Positions 34,986 to 43,825 of a stretch of 64,000 nt of DNA are shown here, piece after piece (position 1 is the stretch's first letter; every line of letters begins with the position of its first letter). Source of the DNA: an uncultured Bacteroidales bacterium (lineage in GTDB: Bacteria; Bacteroidota; Bacteroidia; Bacteroidales; Muribaculaceae). The notes under the pieces are model-generated. The model had not been told where the DNA came from, did no database searches, and was given only the letters and a program-made list of their open reading frames with translations. The position numbers and the translations under genes are program-made. The DNA lies in NCBI GenBank assembly GCA_902774055.1, contig CACYGX010000005.1, forward strand, positions 281,420-345,419, in the 5' to 3' direction.

Positions 34986-35903
34986 TCACGTTTGAGAGTT
35001 GTGGGTGCGGACGACGAGCCACACGCCCGTGAAGATGAGGGCCGCTGCCACGCCATGCATCCATTGTGGTGCGGCAAGCCCCATCGCCATGCTCGCAACG
35101 ACGGCGACAAAGGGTTGAACATAGTTGTAAACGCTGACGGTGGTGGGCAGCAGCCGGCGCTGGGCAAACACGACCAGCAGGAAGGTAAAGAACGTCGCCG
35201 CCGCCACGATATAGACCAGCTCGGTTGCCGTGCGGGCACTCAAGCCCGCCCAATCGATTTGGGCGATGTGGGGTAGTGTAAACGGCAGAATCATCAGGCT
35301 GGCAAAAGTAAACGTCCACTTGTTGAACGTGAAGGCGTCATACTTGCGGATGACGCCCGAGAAGTAGGTCAGATAGAAGGCATAGCCCACCTGAGAGGCT
35401 AGGATGAGCAGGTCGCCGCGAAAGTCGGTGGCCCTGCCGCCACCGCCCGTGGTGCGGGTAATCAGCAACACAGCGCCAGCAAAGCCCAGGATGATACCCA
35501 GTGCCCGACGTGGCGTGATGCGCTCGTGAAGGATGAAGGCCGACAGGATGAGCGTGAAAATGGGCATCGTGGTCAACTCGATGGTGGCGTTGATGGGCGA
35601 TGTGAGGCTCAGCCCCACGATGTAGCCGCCCTGGGCCATCACAAAGCCAAAAAAGCTGGCCCCCACAATCTTCAACATGTCGCGTCGCTCGACATGCTGC
35701 TGCGGAACAATCAGCGAACCCGCCCAGAACAGGATGGCAGCGCCGCAAATCCTGAATGCCACCAATTGCGGACCCGTGATGCCGCCGTGGGTGAGCACGT
35801 CCTTAGAGAACGTCGCCATCAGTCCGAACAGCACCATGGCCAGCAACATCGCGCCATGCGCCTTCAAGTCTTTATTGTTGTTTGTCTGTTGATCAGTCAC
35901 CAT
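34986..35903 (-). CDS. EamA/DMT-family permease
   Basis: A 305-residue inner-membrane protein with about ten hydrophobic helices in two EamA repeats (for example LLAMVLFGLMATFSKDVLTH and LGIILGFAGAVLLITRT). Members export or import small metabolites such as amino acids or nucleotide precursors; the substrate cannot be told. The second repeat ends with LIFTGVWLVVRTHNSQT. It is monocistronic on the minus strand and lies downstream of a very stable hairpin that probably ends the acetyl-CoA hydrolase transcript. Confidence 0.87.
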   Translation of the reverse strand: MVTDQQTNNNKDLKAHGAMLLAMVLFGLMATFSKDVLTHGGITGPQLVAFRICGAAILFWAGSLIVPQQHVERRDMLKIVGASFFGFVMAQGGYIVGLSLTSPINATIELTTMPIFTLILSAFILHERITPRRALGIILGFAGAVLLITRTTGGGGRATDFRGDLLILASQVGYAFYLTYFSGVIRKYDAFTFNKWTFTFASLMILPFTLPHIAQIDWAGLSARTATELVYIVAAATFFTFLLVVFAQRRLLPTTVSVYNYVQPFVAVVASMAMGLAAPQWMHGVAAALIFTGVWLVVRTHNSQT

Positions 35904-35966
35904 ATTCTCCCCGCAAAATTCCAGCCCCGAGTAATGGCTGTTTCAATACTGGCGGTTTCTTTCATG

Positions 35967-36035
35967 AAAAAGGGGAAAACAAGAAAGACAAGATGCGATA
36001 CAATCGATGGGATTGTTATTCTTGTCTTTCTTGTT
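35967..36035 (-). terminator. Extended hairpin terminator of the acetyl-CoA hydrolase/transferase gene
   Basis: AACAAGAAAGACAAGA (35978-35993) pairs perfectly with TCTTGTCTTTCTTGTT (36020-36035), and an inner ACAATC/GATTGT stem makes the hairpin longer. On the minus strand it is followed by TTTTCCCCTTTTT. Confidence 0.7.
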
Positions 36036-36094
36036 GTGTTAATTCCGTCGTGCGGATGCCAATTGGTTGAATTGGCGTGATTCGTCGTTTAGGG

Positions 36095-37594
36095 TTACTT
36101 CATGAACTTGGCGAAGTCGGTCTTGCGCATGTCGCCGTCGTGCATCAGCGTGCTGTGGAAGGCGAAGGCGATATCGGGATTCATCATCACGTGGCCCTTC
36201 TTGGCGAGGTTGAGGTACTCACGCAGCAAGGGACGGTAAACGGGATGAGCAGCATGCTCGATGATCTCGTGTGCGCTCTGGACGGGATCCTTGCCGCGCA
36301 GGTCGGCGATACCCTGATCGGTGATGATGATATCTACCGAGTGGGGGTTGTGGTCGGGATAGGAAACCATGGGCACGATGGTGCTGATGCAGTCGTCCTT
36401 CTTGATCGACGGGCACAGGAAGATGCTGATGTAGGCATTGCGGGTGAAGTCGCCCGAGCCGCCGACACCGTTCATCAGACGAGTGCCGCTCACGTGGGTC
36501 GAGTTGATGTGACCATAGATGTCGGCCTCGATGGCGGTGTTCATCGTGATAACGCCCAGACGGCGAACCACCTCGGGGTTATTGCTGATTTCGCTGGGAC
36601 GCATGAGCACCTTGTTGTGCAGGGCCTCACCCTTCTCAAAGAACTCATTCATGGCCTGGCTGGAGAAGGTCATCGAACAGGTGCTGGCAAACTTGCACTT
36701 GCCACTCTCGAGCAGTTCGAGAACGCTGTCCTGGATCACCTCGGTATACATCTCGAACGGGGGGATGTCGTCGCTCTTGTCAAGCGCGTCGAGCACGGCG
36801 TTGGCGATATTGCCCACACCACTCTGCAGGGGCAGGAACTCCTTGGGGATGCGGCCCTGCTTGAGCTCATTGACGAGGAAAGCACACACGTTGCGGCCGA
36901 TGGCGGCTGTCACGTCGTCGACGGGGGTAAAGGCGCCCTCCTTGCTGATGGGCAGCGAGGTGCGAACCACACCGATGACCTTCTTGGGATCGACATGGGC
37001 GGTGGGGGTGCCCACACGGTCATGAGGCGTATAGATGGGAATCTCGCGGCGATAAGGCGGGTCAAACGGCGTGTAAACGTCGTGCATGCCACGGATGCTC
37101 TCGGGAATCTGGTCATTGAGCTCGACGATCACCTTGTCGGCCATCTTCAGCCAGGTGGCGGTATTACCCATCGAGGTGCCCAAAATGAGTTCACCGTCGT
37201 CGGTGATGCTCTGTGCCTCGACGATAGCGATGTCCATTTTGCCATAGAAGCCATAGCGGAACTCCTGGGCCAGCTCGCTCAGGTGGCGGTCGTTATAGTG
37301 AATGGCATTGGCATTGATGGCCTTGCGCATGTCGGGATGTGACTGATAAGGGGTGCGGAAGTTCAGTGCGTCGGCACGGGTCAACTCACCATCGATGTGG
37401 TCGCTGGTCGATGCGCCACTGAAAAGGTTGATCTTGAACTCGCGGCCAGCCTCGTGCTCACGCTTGGCGCGCTCGGCGATAGCGACGGGCACTACTTGAG
37501 GACAACCCGGTGAAGTAAAACCAGAAACACCCACTGTGAAGCCATTTTGTACAAATTCGGCGGCTTCCTCGGCCGAAATAATCGGATAAATCAT
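36095..37594 (-). CDS. Acetyl-CoA hydrolase/transferase family protein (CoA-transferase)
   Basis: A 499-residue cytosolic enzyme of the Cat1/Ach1 family, which moves CoA between acetate, succinate or propionate and their thioesters. Family segments are FTVGVSGFTSPGCPQ, NLFSGASTSDHIDGELT and TAIEADIYGHINSTHVSGTR (with the catalytic glutamate), then LMNGVGGSGDFTRNAYISIF. In succinate- or propionate-forming Bacteroidales it could serve as a succinyl-CoA:acetate or propionyl-CoA:succinate transferase, which fits the sdhCAB genes nearby; that link is inferred. Its leader contains degenerate heptamers (37600-37627). Confidence 0.92.
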   Translation of the reverse strand: MIYPIISAEEAAEFVQNGFTVGVSGFTSPGCPQVVPVAIAERAKREHEAGREFKINLFSGASTSDHIDGELTRADALNFRTPYQSHPDMRKAINANAIHYNDRHLSELAQEFRYGFYGKMDIAIVEAQSITDDGELILGTSMGNTATWLKMADKVIVELNDQIPESIRGMHDVYTPFDPPYRREIPIYTPHDRVGTPTAHVDPKKVIGVVRTSLPISKEGAFTPVDDVTAAIGRNVCAFLVNELKQGRIPKEFLPLQSGVGNIANAVLDALDKSDDIPPFEMYTEVIQDSVLELLESGKCKFASTCSMTFSSQAMNEFFEKGEALHNKVLMRPSEISNNPEVVRRLGVITMNTAIEADIYGHINSTHVSGTRLMNGVGGSGDFTRNAYISIFLCPSIKKDDCISTIVPMVSYPDHNPHSVDIIITDQGIADLRGKDPVQSAHEIIEHAAHPVYRPLLREYLNLAKKGHVMMNPDIAFAFHSTLMHDGDMRKTDFAKFMK

Positions 37595-37599
37595 TTTAT

Positions 37600-37627
37600 T
37601 AGTTTTAAGTTGTAAGTTTTGAGTTCA
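37600..37627 (-). repeat. Degenerate heptamer array upstream of the acetyl-CoA hydrolase/transferase gene
   Basis: On the minus strand the units TGAACTC, AAAACTT, ACAACTT and AAAACTA are in 7-base register and end 5 bases before the ATG. Family and orientation match the stronger arrays. Confidence 0.6.
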
Positions 37628-37664
37628 AAAACTACTGTATAAAAGGCAGATGTCTGATGACTAT

Positions 37665-38978
37665 TTAGCTAAGTTTCTCTTTAATGGCTTTGGTAGCCTC
37701 TTCATAACCGGGCTTCTCGAGCAGGGCAAACATATTCTTCTTGTAGGCCTCGACACCAGGCTGGTCGAAGGGATTGACGCCCAGCATGTAACCACTGACG
37801 CCGCAAGCCTTCTCAAAGAAGTAAATCAGTTGACCCAAGTAGCGCTCGTTGACGGCGGGCATGGTGATGAGCAGGTTGGGCACGCCACCATCGACGTGAG
37901 CCAGGCGGGTTCCCAGTTCAGCCATCTTGTTGACGTAATCCACGTTCTTGCCAGCAATATAGTTCAGTCCATCAAGGTCCTCTTTGTCACTGGGGATGAG
38001 CACCTCATGCTGCTGGTCTCCCACGCTGAGCACCGTCTCAAAGATGGTGCGCTCGCCGTCCTGGATCCATTGTCCCATGCTGTGCAGGTCGGTGGTGAAG
38101 TCCACGCTGGCGGGGAAGATACCCTTGTGCTCCTTGCCCTCGCTCTCGCCGTAGAGTTGTTTCCACCATTCGGCGATATAGTGCAGGCGTGGGGTGAAGT
38201 TAGCCAGGATTTCAATCTTCTTGCCACTCTGGTAGAGGGCGTTGCGGGCGATGGCATAGTCGAGTATCACTTGGTCGCCATCACGCTCCATCTCGACGGC
38301 ACCAGCCACGAGCGCACGGATGTCAAATCCTGCTACTGCAATAGGCAGCAATCCCACAGGGGTGAGTACCGAGAAACGTCCACCCACATTGTCGGGGATG
38401 ACATAGGTCACATAACCCTCCTGGGTAGCCAGGCCACGCAATGCGCCACGGCGGGCATCGGTAACGGCGATGATGTGCTGCTGGGCAAAGGCCTTGCCTT
38501 CCTGCTTCTCAAGCATGTCCTTGAACAGGCGGAAAGCGATACCTGGCTCGGTCGTCGTGCCCGACTTGGAGATGACGATGATACCGAACTTGCGGCCACG
38601 CACCAGGTCCATAAGGTCATAGAGGTAATCCTCGCCGATGTTGCTGCCGGCAAACACCACCTTGGTGCCACCAGCTTTGTAGGCCGCAAAGTGGTCGCTC
38701 AATGCCTCGATGACGCACTTGGCTCCCAGATAACTGCCGCCGATGCCGATTGTGATGACATACTCGCAGTCGCTGCGCAGCAGAGCCGCACTTTTCTCGA
38801 TAGACTGAAATTGTTGCTCGTCAATGCTGCTGGGCAGGTGCAACCATCCCAGGAAATCATTGCCGGCACCGCTGCCGCTCTCCAACGTTTGCTTGGCTGC
38901 AAGGGCAGCGTTGTCCAGTCCTTGTACATTCAGCCCCTCAAGGGCATACTTGCTGATGACTTGAATTTTCTCGTTCAT
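37665..38978 (-). CDS. pgi: Glucose-6-phosphate isomerase
   Basis: A 437-residue glycolytic enzyme interconverting glucose 6-phosphate and fructose 6-phosphate. It belongs to the shorter bacterial type. Substrate-phosphate and active-site segments are [48 protein letters not shown] and, near the end, [14 protein letters not shown] with the conserved late lysine/glutamine region. Length is normal. It lies between the acetyltransferase-like gene and the CoA-transferase gene on the same strand. The 66-base spacer before it contains repeated CTAGAT motifs. Confidence 0.96.
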   Translation of the reverse strand: MNEKIQVISKYALEGLNVQGLDNAALAAKQTLESGSGAGNDFLGWLHLPSSIDEQQFQSIEKSAALLRSDCEYVITIGIGGSYLGAKCVIEALSDHFAAYKAGGTKVVFAGSNIGEDYLYDLMDLVRGRKFGIIVISKSGTTTEPGIAFRLFKDMLEKQEGKAFAQQHIIAVTDARRGALRGLATQEGYVTYVIPDNVGGRFSVLTPVGLLPIAVAGFDIRALVAGAVEMERDGDQVILDYAIARNALYQSGKKIEILANFTPRLHYIAEWWKQLYGESEGKEHKGIFPASVDFTTDLHSMGQWIQDGERTIFETVLSVGDQQHEVLIPSDKEDLDGLNYIAGKNVDYVNKMAELGTRLAHVDGGVPNLLITMPAVNERYLGQLIYFFEKACGVSGYMLGVNPFDQPGVEAYKKNMFALLEKPGYEEATKAIKEKLS

Positions 38979-38998
38979 AATTTTTTAATATTATTTTT

Positions 38999-39051
38999 CT
39001 AGATGATCTAGATGGTCTAGATTTTCTAGAGATGTTTATTTTTTCTAGATT
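38999..39051. repeat. Cluster of five CTAGA(T) motifs between pgi and the upstream gene
   Basis: CTAGAT occurs at 38999, 39009 and 39017, CTAGAG near 39026 and CTAGAT near 39045. The last overlaps the stop codon of the acetyltransferase-like gene. CTAG is usually rare in bacterial DNA, so the clustering stands out. Confidence 0.6.
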
Positions 39052-40175
39052 GGTTTAGTGTATGCGCGACGGCGCTTGTGCTGGTCGGTTTCAAAGTATT
39101 CCCATTGCTTCAGCACCTTGGAATTGAGTTCCAGTTCGCGGTTGCTTTCGGCATACTTGTAGCCATAGGCGTTGAAGTGGGGGATGAGATCGGTAAACAG
39201 CAGTGAGTTCACGCCCTTGTTTTGGTACTCGGGCTTGACAGCGATGAGCATCAGGTCCACGACATCATTGTGCTTGAAGGCGCGCAGCAGGGGTATCCAC
39301 CCCAAGGGGAGGATGCGACCACGGTTCTTGATGAGTGCCCTGGCCATCGAGGGGATGGAGATGCCCACGGCGATGAGTTCGCGCGTGTCCTTCTCAACCG
39401 CCATCGCCAGGTCGTTCAGCGGCAAGAAGGGCAGATACATCTTGATGTAGTGCTTGATTTGCTTGTCGGACAGGGGCGAGTAGCCGAAGATCTGGTCATA
39501 GGCCTCATTGATGAGTTTGAAAATGGCGTCGCCATAGTCATTGACAAGTTTCTTGCGGTCGGTGTACTTAATGGTCGTCAGGTTGTAACGGTCAGAGACG
39601 ATGCTGGAGATGCGAGCCATCTTTTCGGGGGTCTCCTTGGGGATGGTAATCAGCATCTCGATCCAGTCGGCATCCTTGACAAAGCCCAGTCGATCCATGT
39701 GCTTGGGATAGTACGGGTGGTTGTAGATGCCGCCGCTGGTACCCACGCGGTCAAAACCCTCGACGAGCATACCCTCGGGATCCATGTCGGTGAAACTCAG
39801 CGGACCTGTCAGGTGTTCCATGCCCTTGGACTTGCCCCACTTGGTCACAGCATCGATGAGGGCGTCAACGACCTCGGCATCGTCAATAAAGTCGATGTAG
39901 CTGAAGCGGGCTTCCTTCTTGCCTGAACGCTCGTTGCACACGTGGTTGATGATACCCGCCACGCGCCCCACGATTTCACCGTCGCGGTAAGCTAGGAAAT
40001 AAACAGCCTCGCAGAATTCAAACGCTGGGTTCTTGTCTGGGCGCAGGGTGTTGATTTCGTCGGTCACCAGTGGCGGGACGAAGTATTTGCTGTCGCGGTA
40101 GAGCGTGTCAATGGGGAAATGCACAAACTTGAGCAGGTTGCGCTTGGTGGGTTGGATTTCTCTGATTTCAACCAT
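39045..40175 (-). CDS. GNAT-fold acyltransferase-like protein
   Basis: A 376-residue cytosolic protein found widely in Bacteroidota. The N-terminus (VHFPIDTLYRDSKYFVPPL) and the segment FFLAYRDGEIVGRVAGIINH-like (YFLAYRDGEIVGRVAG) match the GNAT-type family whose members are often annotated only as hypothetical. A second GNAT-like half contains LMLIAVKPEYQNKGVNSLLF near residue 320, a plausible acyl-CoA pyrophosphate-binding loop. The substrate is unknown. It is preceded by the longest heptamer array of the window and by a 36-residue membrane peptide gene. Confidence 0.75.
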   Translation of the reverse strand: MVEIREIQPTKRNLLKFVHFPIDTLYRDSKYFVPPLVTDEINTLRPDKNPAFEFCEAVYFLAYRDGEIVGRVAGIINHVCNERSGKKEARFSYIDFIDDAEVVDALIDAVTKWGKSKGMEHLTGPLSFTDMDPEGMLVEGFDRVGTSGGIYNHPYYPKHMDRLGFVKDADWIEMLITIPKETPEKMARISSIVSDRYNLTTIKYTDRKKLVNDYGDAIFKLINEAYDQIFGYSPLSDKQIKHYIKMYLPFLPLNDLAMAVEKDTRELIAVGISIPSMARALIKNRGRILPLGWIPLLRAFKHNDVVDLMLIAVKPEYQNKGVNSLLFTDLIPHFNAYGYKYAESNRELELNSKVLKQWEYFETDQHKRRRAYTKPI

Positions 40176-40183
40176 ATCTTGTT

Positions 40184-40274
40184 TTTTAGTTTTTGGTCCT
40201 TAGTCCTTAGTCCTTAGTCCTTGGTCCTTAGTTTTTGTTTTTTAGTCCTTGGTCCTTAGTCCTTAGTTTTTAGT
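40184..40274 (-). repeat. Longest heptamer array: 13 units upstream of the GNAT-like gene
   Basis: Read on the plus strand, 13 consecutive 7-mers (TTTTAGT, TTTTGGT, CCTTAGT x3, CCTTGGT, CCTTAGT, TTTTGTT, TTTTAGT, CCTTGGT, CCTTAGT x2, TTTTAGT) keep perfect register. In the sense of the downstream gene the unit is ACTAAGG/ACTAAAA. The array starts 8 bases before the ATG at 40175 and fills the spacer to the small upstream gene. Confidence 0.95.
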
Positions 40275-40279
40275 TGGGG

Positions 40280-40390
40280 TTATCCCGTATAGACGACGTT
40301 ATTGAGCCACCATAGCAGGGCCAGCAGCCCCACTATGATGATGTTCAGCTTGAAGAAGAACCAGAAGTAATAGCGTCGTTCGGGTGTCAT
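40280..40390 (-). CDS. Small membrane protein, 36 residues
   Basis: The frame MTPERRYYFWFFFKLNIIIV then GLLALLWWLNNVVYTG encodes a single membrane helix with a positively charged N-terminus. It lies 18 bases after the zinc-ribbon gene stop and just before the heptamer array, on the same strand, so it is likely translated as part of that operon. It is too short for routine gene calling. The function is unknown; a role in assisting the neighbouring membrane protein is possible. Confidence 0.6.
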   Translation of the reverse strand: MTPERRYYFWFFFKLNIIIVGLLALLWWLNNVVYTG

Positions 40391-40408
40391 GAAAAATATA
40401 CCATTCAA

Positions 40409-41845
40409 TTAATTGGCATTTTTAGCCTTGTCATGCACCAGGTCGTAGGTGATAGAACCATTGCTCGTCTTGATGAGCACAGTGTTATCACCACTGAAGC
40501 TGATAGCCGATGCAGAGCCGTTTTTGCCAGCATAAACGGTGAAATACTTGCGGGTATTCTTGTTGAAGCCTACAACCGAGCCCTTCGTGTCCAGGAAGAC
40601 CAAGTAACGGTCATTCTCGAGCTTTTCCTTGATCTCCTTCATGTTGATGATGGGCTTGTCGTACTGGGTGGGCTTCATTTTCACTTCTTCACCCTCCTTG
40701 AGCTTGTCCATGTTCTCAGAGTTATCGTGATCCCACTTGGCATCGGCATTTTCCTCACCGCTGAGGGCTTTTTCCTCTTCTTCCTTGGCTTTGGCTTCCT
40801 CTTCGGCATCAATCTCGTCCTGGGTGGCTACGCGAATCGAACCAATGTTGGCGGCTTCTTGCTGGAGGAACCTGCGCTCGCTGCCACTGGTGCTCTCGAG
40901 AGGACCACGGCTGTAAACATACTGGCGGCCATCGCTGCGCGACCTGATGGAACCGTCATAGGTCAGCGTGGTGATTTTCTTGCCTTCGGGCTCATAGAGG
41001 GCCAGTGTCACACGGCCTGTATTGCCCTCGCCAGCACCCTTGAGGTGGTTGAGGAAGGCAAAGTAGAGGTATTGTTTGCCCTCGATGGTGACGGCGCGGG
41101 GCACATACATCGCGTCAGCAATAAGCGATGAGTTGTCCATGATGATGTTACGGCCGTCATAATACTTGGTCTGTCCCAATTCGGTTTTCCAGCCGCCACC
41201 TTCACGAGTGAGTTGATAAACCTTGATAAAGGGGCGGTCGGCATCGTTCTTGTAGGTCACACCCACGATGCGGTCGGGCGTGTCGGGGTCTGTCCCGGCA
41301 AACTTCACGGCGCAGCCGATGTTGGCGCCGTCTTCGGTAAAGTTGTTACGGCTCAACTCAGCACTCATGATGGCCGTTTCGTCTTGGCTGTTGTCAGCGA
41401 TGACGGCAGCACTGTCGGCGCGGGCCTTCAGGCTGTCATTCTCGCGGCTGTTGCAGTGCTTGAGCAGACTCAGCAAGCCGATGAGCAATGCAGCGACCAC
41501 AATGCCGATAATCAGATTGCGGTCGTAGTGTGAACGGCGGCCTGCGCCATTGTCATCATCGTCATATTCTTCCTGCTCAACGGGTGGCTGCTGTTGCCAG
41601 GCATTGGCTTGACGTTGGGCCTGGCGCTGGGCCTCGGCGCGCTGCTGATTGTAGGTCACACCCTGTTTAGGCGTGGTTTTTTCCATGTCGATAGCCTTAC
41701 CGCAACTGGGGCAGAATACCGATGTGGAGGGAATCTGCTGGCCGCAGTGGGGGCAAGCCATATTATTACTCATGCGGTAGCCGCATCGGTTACAAAAAAC
41801 TGAACCATCGGGCACCTCGTGTCCGCAATGTTGGCATCTCATCAT
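40409..41845 (-). CDS. Double zinc-ribbon membrane-anchored protein
   Basis: A 478-residue protein. Two zinc ribbons are at the N-terminus (CQHCGHEVPDGSVFCNRCGY and CPHCGQQIPSTSVFCPSCGK). A Q/A-rich linker follows, then one membrane helix (LIIGIVVAALLIGLLSLL), and an extracytoplasmic region of about 330 residues with E/K-rich segments (EEEAKAKEEEEKALSGEENA). I chose the ATG at 41843-41845 (or 41840) because the promoter box lies at 41889-41898, upstream of it and over the longer frame. The C-terminal part has no recognised domain. It may sense something at the envelope; this is inference. Confidence 0.75.
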   Translation of the reverse strand: MMRCQHCGHEVPDGSVFCNRCGYRMSNNMACPHCGQQIPSTSVFCPSCGKAIDMEKTTPKQGVTYNQQRAEAQRQAQRQANAWQQQPPVEQEEYDDDDNGAGRRSHYDRNLIIGIVVAALLIGLLSLLKHCNSRENDSLKARADSAAVIADNSQDETAIMSAELSRNNFTEDGANIGCAVKFAGTDPDTPDRIVGVTYKNDADRPFIKVYQLTREGGGWKTELGQTKYYDGRNIIMDNSSLIADAMYVPRAVTIEGKQYLYFAFLNHLKGAGEGNTGRVTLALYEPEGKKITTLTYDGSIRSRSDGRQYVYSRGPLESTSGSERRFLQQEAANIGSIRVATQDEIDAEEEAKAKEEEEKALSGEENADAKWDHDNSENMDKLKEGEEVKMKPTQYDKPIINMKEIKEKLENDRYLVFLDTKGSVVGFNKNTRKYFTVYAGKNGSASAISFSGDNTVLIKTSNGSITYDLVHDKAKNAN

Positions 41846-41888
41846 CTTAGTTGTATTATCGTGGATTAAACTTCGTTTAAATTCAACC

Positions 41889-41898
41889 TGCAAAGGTA
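41889..41898 (-). promoter_or_regulatory. Promoter -7 box of the zinc-ribbon gene
   Basis: The minus strand reads TACCTTTGCA, 44 bases before the chosen start. It rules out the longer upstream frame as the translated start. Confidence 0.65.
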
Positions 41899-41941
41899 TT
41901 TATTTTGCTTCAATTAACCACTCTGTTTTCTTGAAAAAAGA

Positions 41942-42853
41942 CTATTTCATCAGCGCGGCAGCGGTCTTGGCGGCCAGACGGGCATTGTTGAGCACCAGTT
42001 GGATGTTGCTGGCCAGGCTGTCTCCGCCAGTCAGGTCTTTTACCTTCGCCAGCAGGAAGGGCGTCGTTTCCTTGCCACGGATGCCCAGACGGTTGGCCTC
42101 GTCGATGGCTTGGTCGATGGCCTGGTTGATGACGTCGGCAGGCATGGAATATTCTTCAGGAATGGGGTTGGTGACGAGCATTCCGCCCTGCAGCCCCATG
42201 TCCAACTTGGCACGGAAAGCGGCAGCGAGGTCCTCAGGGGTATCGATGCGGTAATCCACCTTGAAACCGCTGTGGCGGGTGTAAAAGGCTGGTAATTCCT
42301 CGGTGCCGTAGCCGATGACCGGCACACCCTTGGTTTCCAGGTATTCCAGTGTGAGGCCCAAGTCAAGGATAGACTTGGCGCCAGCACAGATGACCATGAC
42401 TGGCGTCATGGCGAGTTCCTCGAGGTCGGCACTGATGTCCATCGTGGTCTCAGCACCGCGGTGAACGCCCCCGATGCCGCCAGTGGCAAAGACCTTGATG
42501 CCTGCCATTGCGGCGATAATCATCGTTGTGGTCACGGTGGTGGCGCCATCCTGGCCACGGGCGATAAGCACGGGCAGGTCGCGGCGAGAGGCTTTGGTTA
42601 CCGCCTGGCCTTTCTTGCCCAGGTATTCGATCTCGTCTGGAGTGCAGCCCGCTTTGAGGCGTCCGCCGATGATGGCGATAGTGGCTGGAACGGCCCCGTT
42701 GTCGCGGATGGTCTGCTCGACACGCAATGCCGTTTCCACATTTTGGGGATAGGGCATGCCATGGGAAATGATGGTGGATTCGAGGGCGACCACGGGTCGG
42801 CCCTCATCGAGTGCCTGTTGCACTTCAGGTGAAATAGAAAGATACTTGTTCAT
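41942..42853 (-). CDS. psuG: Pseudouridine-5'-phosphate glycosidase
   Basis: A 303-residue enzyme that cleaves pseudouridine 5'-phosphate to uracil and ribose 5-phosphate. The family pattern is clear: VVALESTIISHGMPYPQN, GAVPATIAIIGGRLKAG, DGATTVTTTMIIA, FATGGIGGVHRGAE and LETKGVPVIGYGTEELPAFY. The start at 42853 (MNKYLSISPE) is chosen because it follows the psuK stop by one base, which indicates coupled translation. With the kinase it forms a complete pseudouridine catabolic pair, and the uracil could feed the uracil phosphoribosyltransferase encoded at 47008. Confidence 0.95.
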   Translation of the reverse strand: MNKYLSISPEVQQALDEGRPVVALESTIISHGMPYPQNVETALRVEQTIRDNGAVPATIAIIGGRLKAGCTPDEIEYLGKKGQAVTKASRRDLPVLIARGQDGATTVTTTMIIAAMAGIKVFATGGIGGVHRGAETTMDISADLEELAMTPVMVICAGAKSILDLGLTLEYLETKGVPVIGYGTEELPAFYTRHSGFKVDYRIDTPEDLAAAFRAKLDMGLQGGMLVTNPIPEEYSMPADVINQAIDQAIDEANRLGIRGKETTPFLLAKVKDLTGGDSLASNIQLVLNNARLAAKTAAALMK

Positions 42854-42854
42854 T

Positions 42855-43751
42855 TTATAGATATTTTTTGATGTCAGGGTTAACAGTCTGGAGTGAGAGG
42901 AGTGTGGCATGGGCGGCTTTCAGGCCCGTTTGGGCGCACTCCGGGAAGGGCACACGGCACATTTGGGCATGGGCCAGGCCGGCGATGAAAGCGTCACCCG
43001 CCCCCGTGGTGTTGAGGACACGGGTCGGGATGGCCTTCAAGTGCTCATGGCGCGAGCCGTTGCTGCAAAACACGCCATCGCTGCCCAAGGTGATATATAC
43101 CTCCTTCACACCCATCGACGTGAGGCGCTGGGCGGCCTCCATGGCTGTGTCGCAATGGGTGACTGCTTGAGCCTCCATGAGGTTGAGTTTCAAGGCGTGG
43201 AGGCGTTTGGACTGGCTTTGTTGCAGCGCCTTGATAATTCGGGGCGCCTTGGCGGTACTCACGGTATCAACAAATAGTGGAGTCCCCGTACAATGGTCAA
43301 TCAAGTACTGCAGGGACTCCACCGGAATGTTGGTGTCGGCAACAACAGTTGCCGCGGCGTTGATTTCGCCGATGCGTTTCTCAAGAAAAGTGGGCGTTAT
43401 GTGGTCCACTATATCGGTATCGGCCACGGCGGCGATCATGTCGCCCGTCTGGTCGTTGACACACAGGTACAGGCCGTTGCGCAGGTTCTCGCCGCGCTCA
43501 CTCAGCGTGAGGTCCAGCCCGATGGCTTGGCATTCTCGCCAACACATCTCGCCGAAGGTCTCTCCGCCAAAGATGCTCACAAATTTCACTTCGTGACCCA
43601 TCAGCCGCAGGTTGTGGGCGATGTTACGTGCCACACCGCCACAGCCCAGGGTCACTTGCCCAGGCACTGAGTCGGCGGGGACAAACGGCGCCGTCAATGC
43701 CGCCGAGATGTCCATGTTCACGCCCCCAATCACTGTTATGTATTCACTCAT
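42855..43751 (-). CDS. psuK: PfkB-family carbohydrate kinase, probable pseudouridine kinase
   Basis: A 298-residue sugar/nucleoside kinase of the ribokinase fold. It begins ITVIGGVNMDISA, contains GCGGVARNIAHNLRLMG (substrate-side glycines) and ends with the ATP/anion-hole motif NTTGAGDAFIAGLAHA containing the catalytic aspartate. The pseudouridine assignment rests on its position directly upstream of psuG (1-base spacing). A TAACTTTGCA promoter box precedes it by about 33 bases, giving a two-gene operon. Confidence 0.9.
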   Translation of the reverse strand: MSEYITVIGGVNMDISAALTAPFVPADSVPGQVTLGCGGVARNIAHNLRLMGHEVKFVSIFGGETFGEMCWRECQAIGLDLTLSERGENLRNGLYLCVNDQTGDMIAAVADTDIVDHITPTFLEKRIGEINAAATVVADTNIPVESLQYLIDHCTGTPLFVDTVSTAKAPRIIKALQQSQSKRLHALKLNLMEAQAVTHCDTAMEAAQRLTSMGVKEVYITLGSDGVFCSNGSRHEHLKAIPTRVLNTTGAGDAFIAGLAHAQMCRVPFPECAQTGLKAAHATLLSLQTVNPDIKKYL

Positions 43752-43783
43752 CTAGATGTTTTCTTATATTGTTTTTTTTGACA

Positions 43784-43793
43784 TGCAAAGTTA
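43784..43793 (-). promoter_or_regulatory. Promoter -7 box of psuK-psuG
   Basis: The minus strand reads TAACTTTGCA, 33 bases before the psuK start. Confidence 0.65.
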
Positions 43794-43825
43794 CGCTAAC
43801 CGACTCGTTTAGACAAATGTTAGAG

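Noticed and set aside
36077-39002. Long plus-strand open frames opposite the CoA-transferase and pgi genes
   Set aside because: They are antisense shadows produced by codon bias; the minus-strand genes carry complete family motifs while the plus-strand frames have none.
40184-40274. Tandem repeats that could suggest a CRISPR array
   Set aside because: Units are 7 bases without spacers and there are no cas genes; this is a heptamer array.
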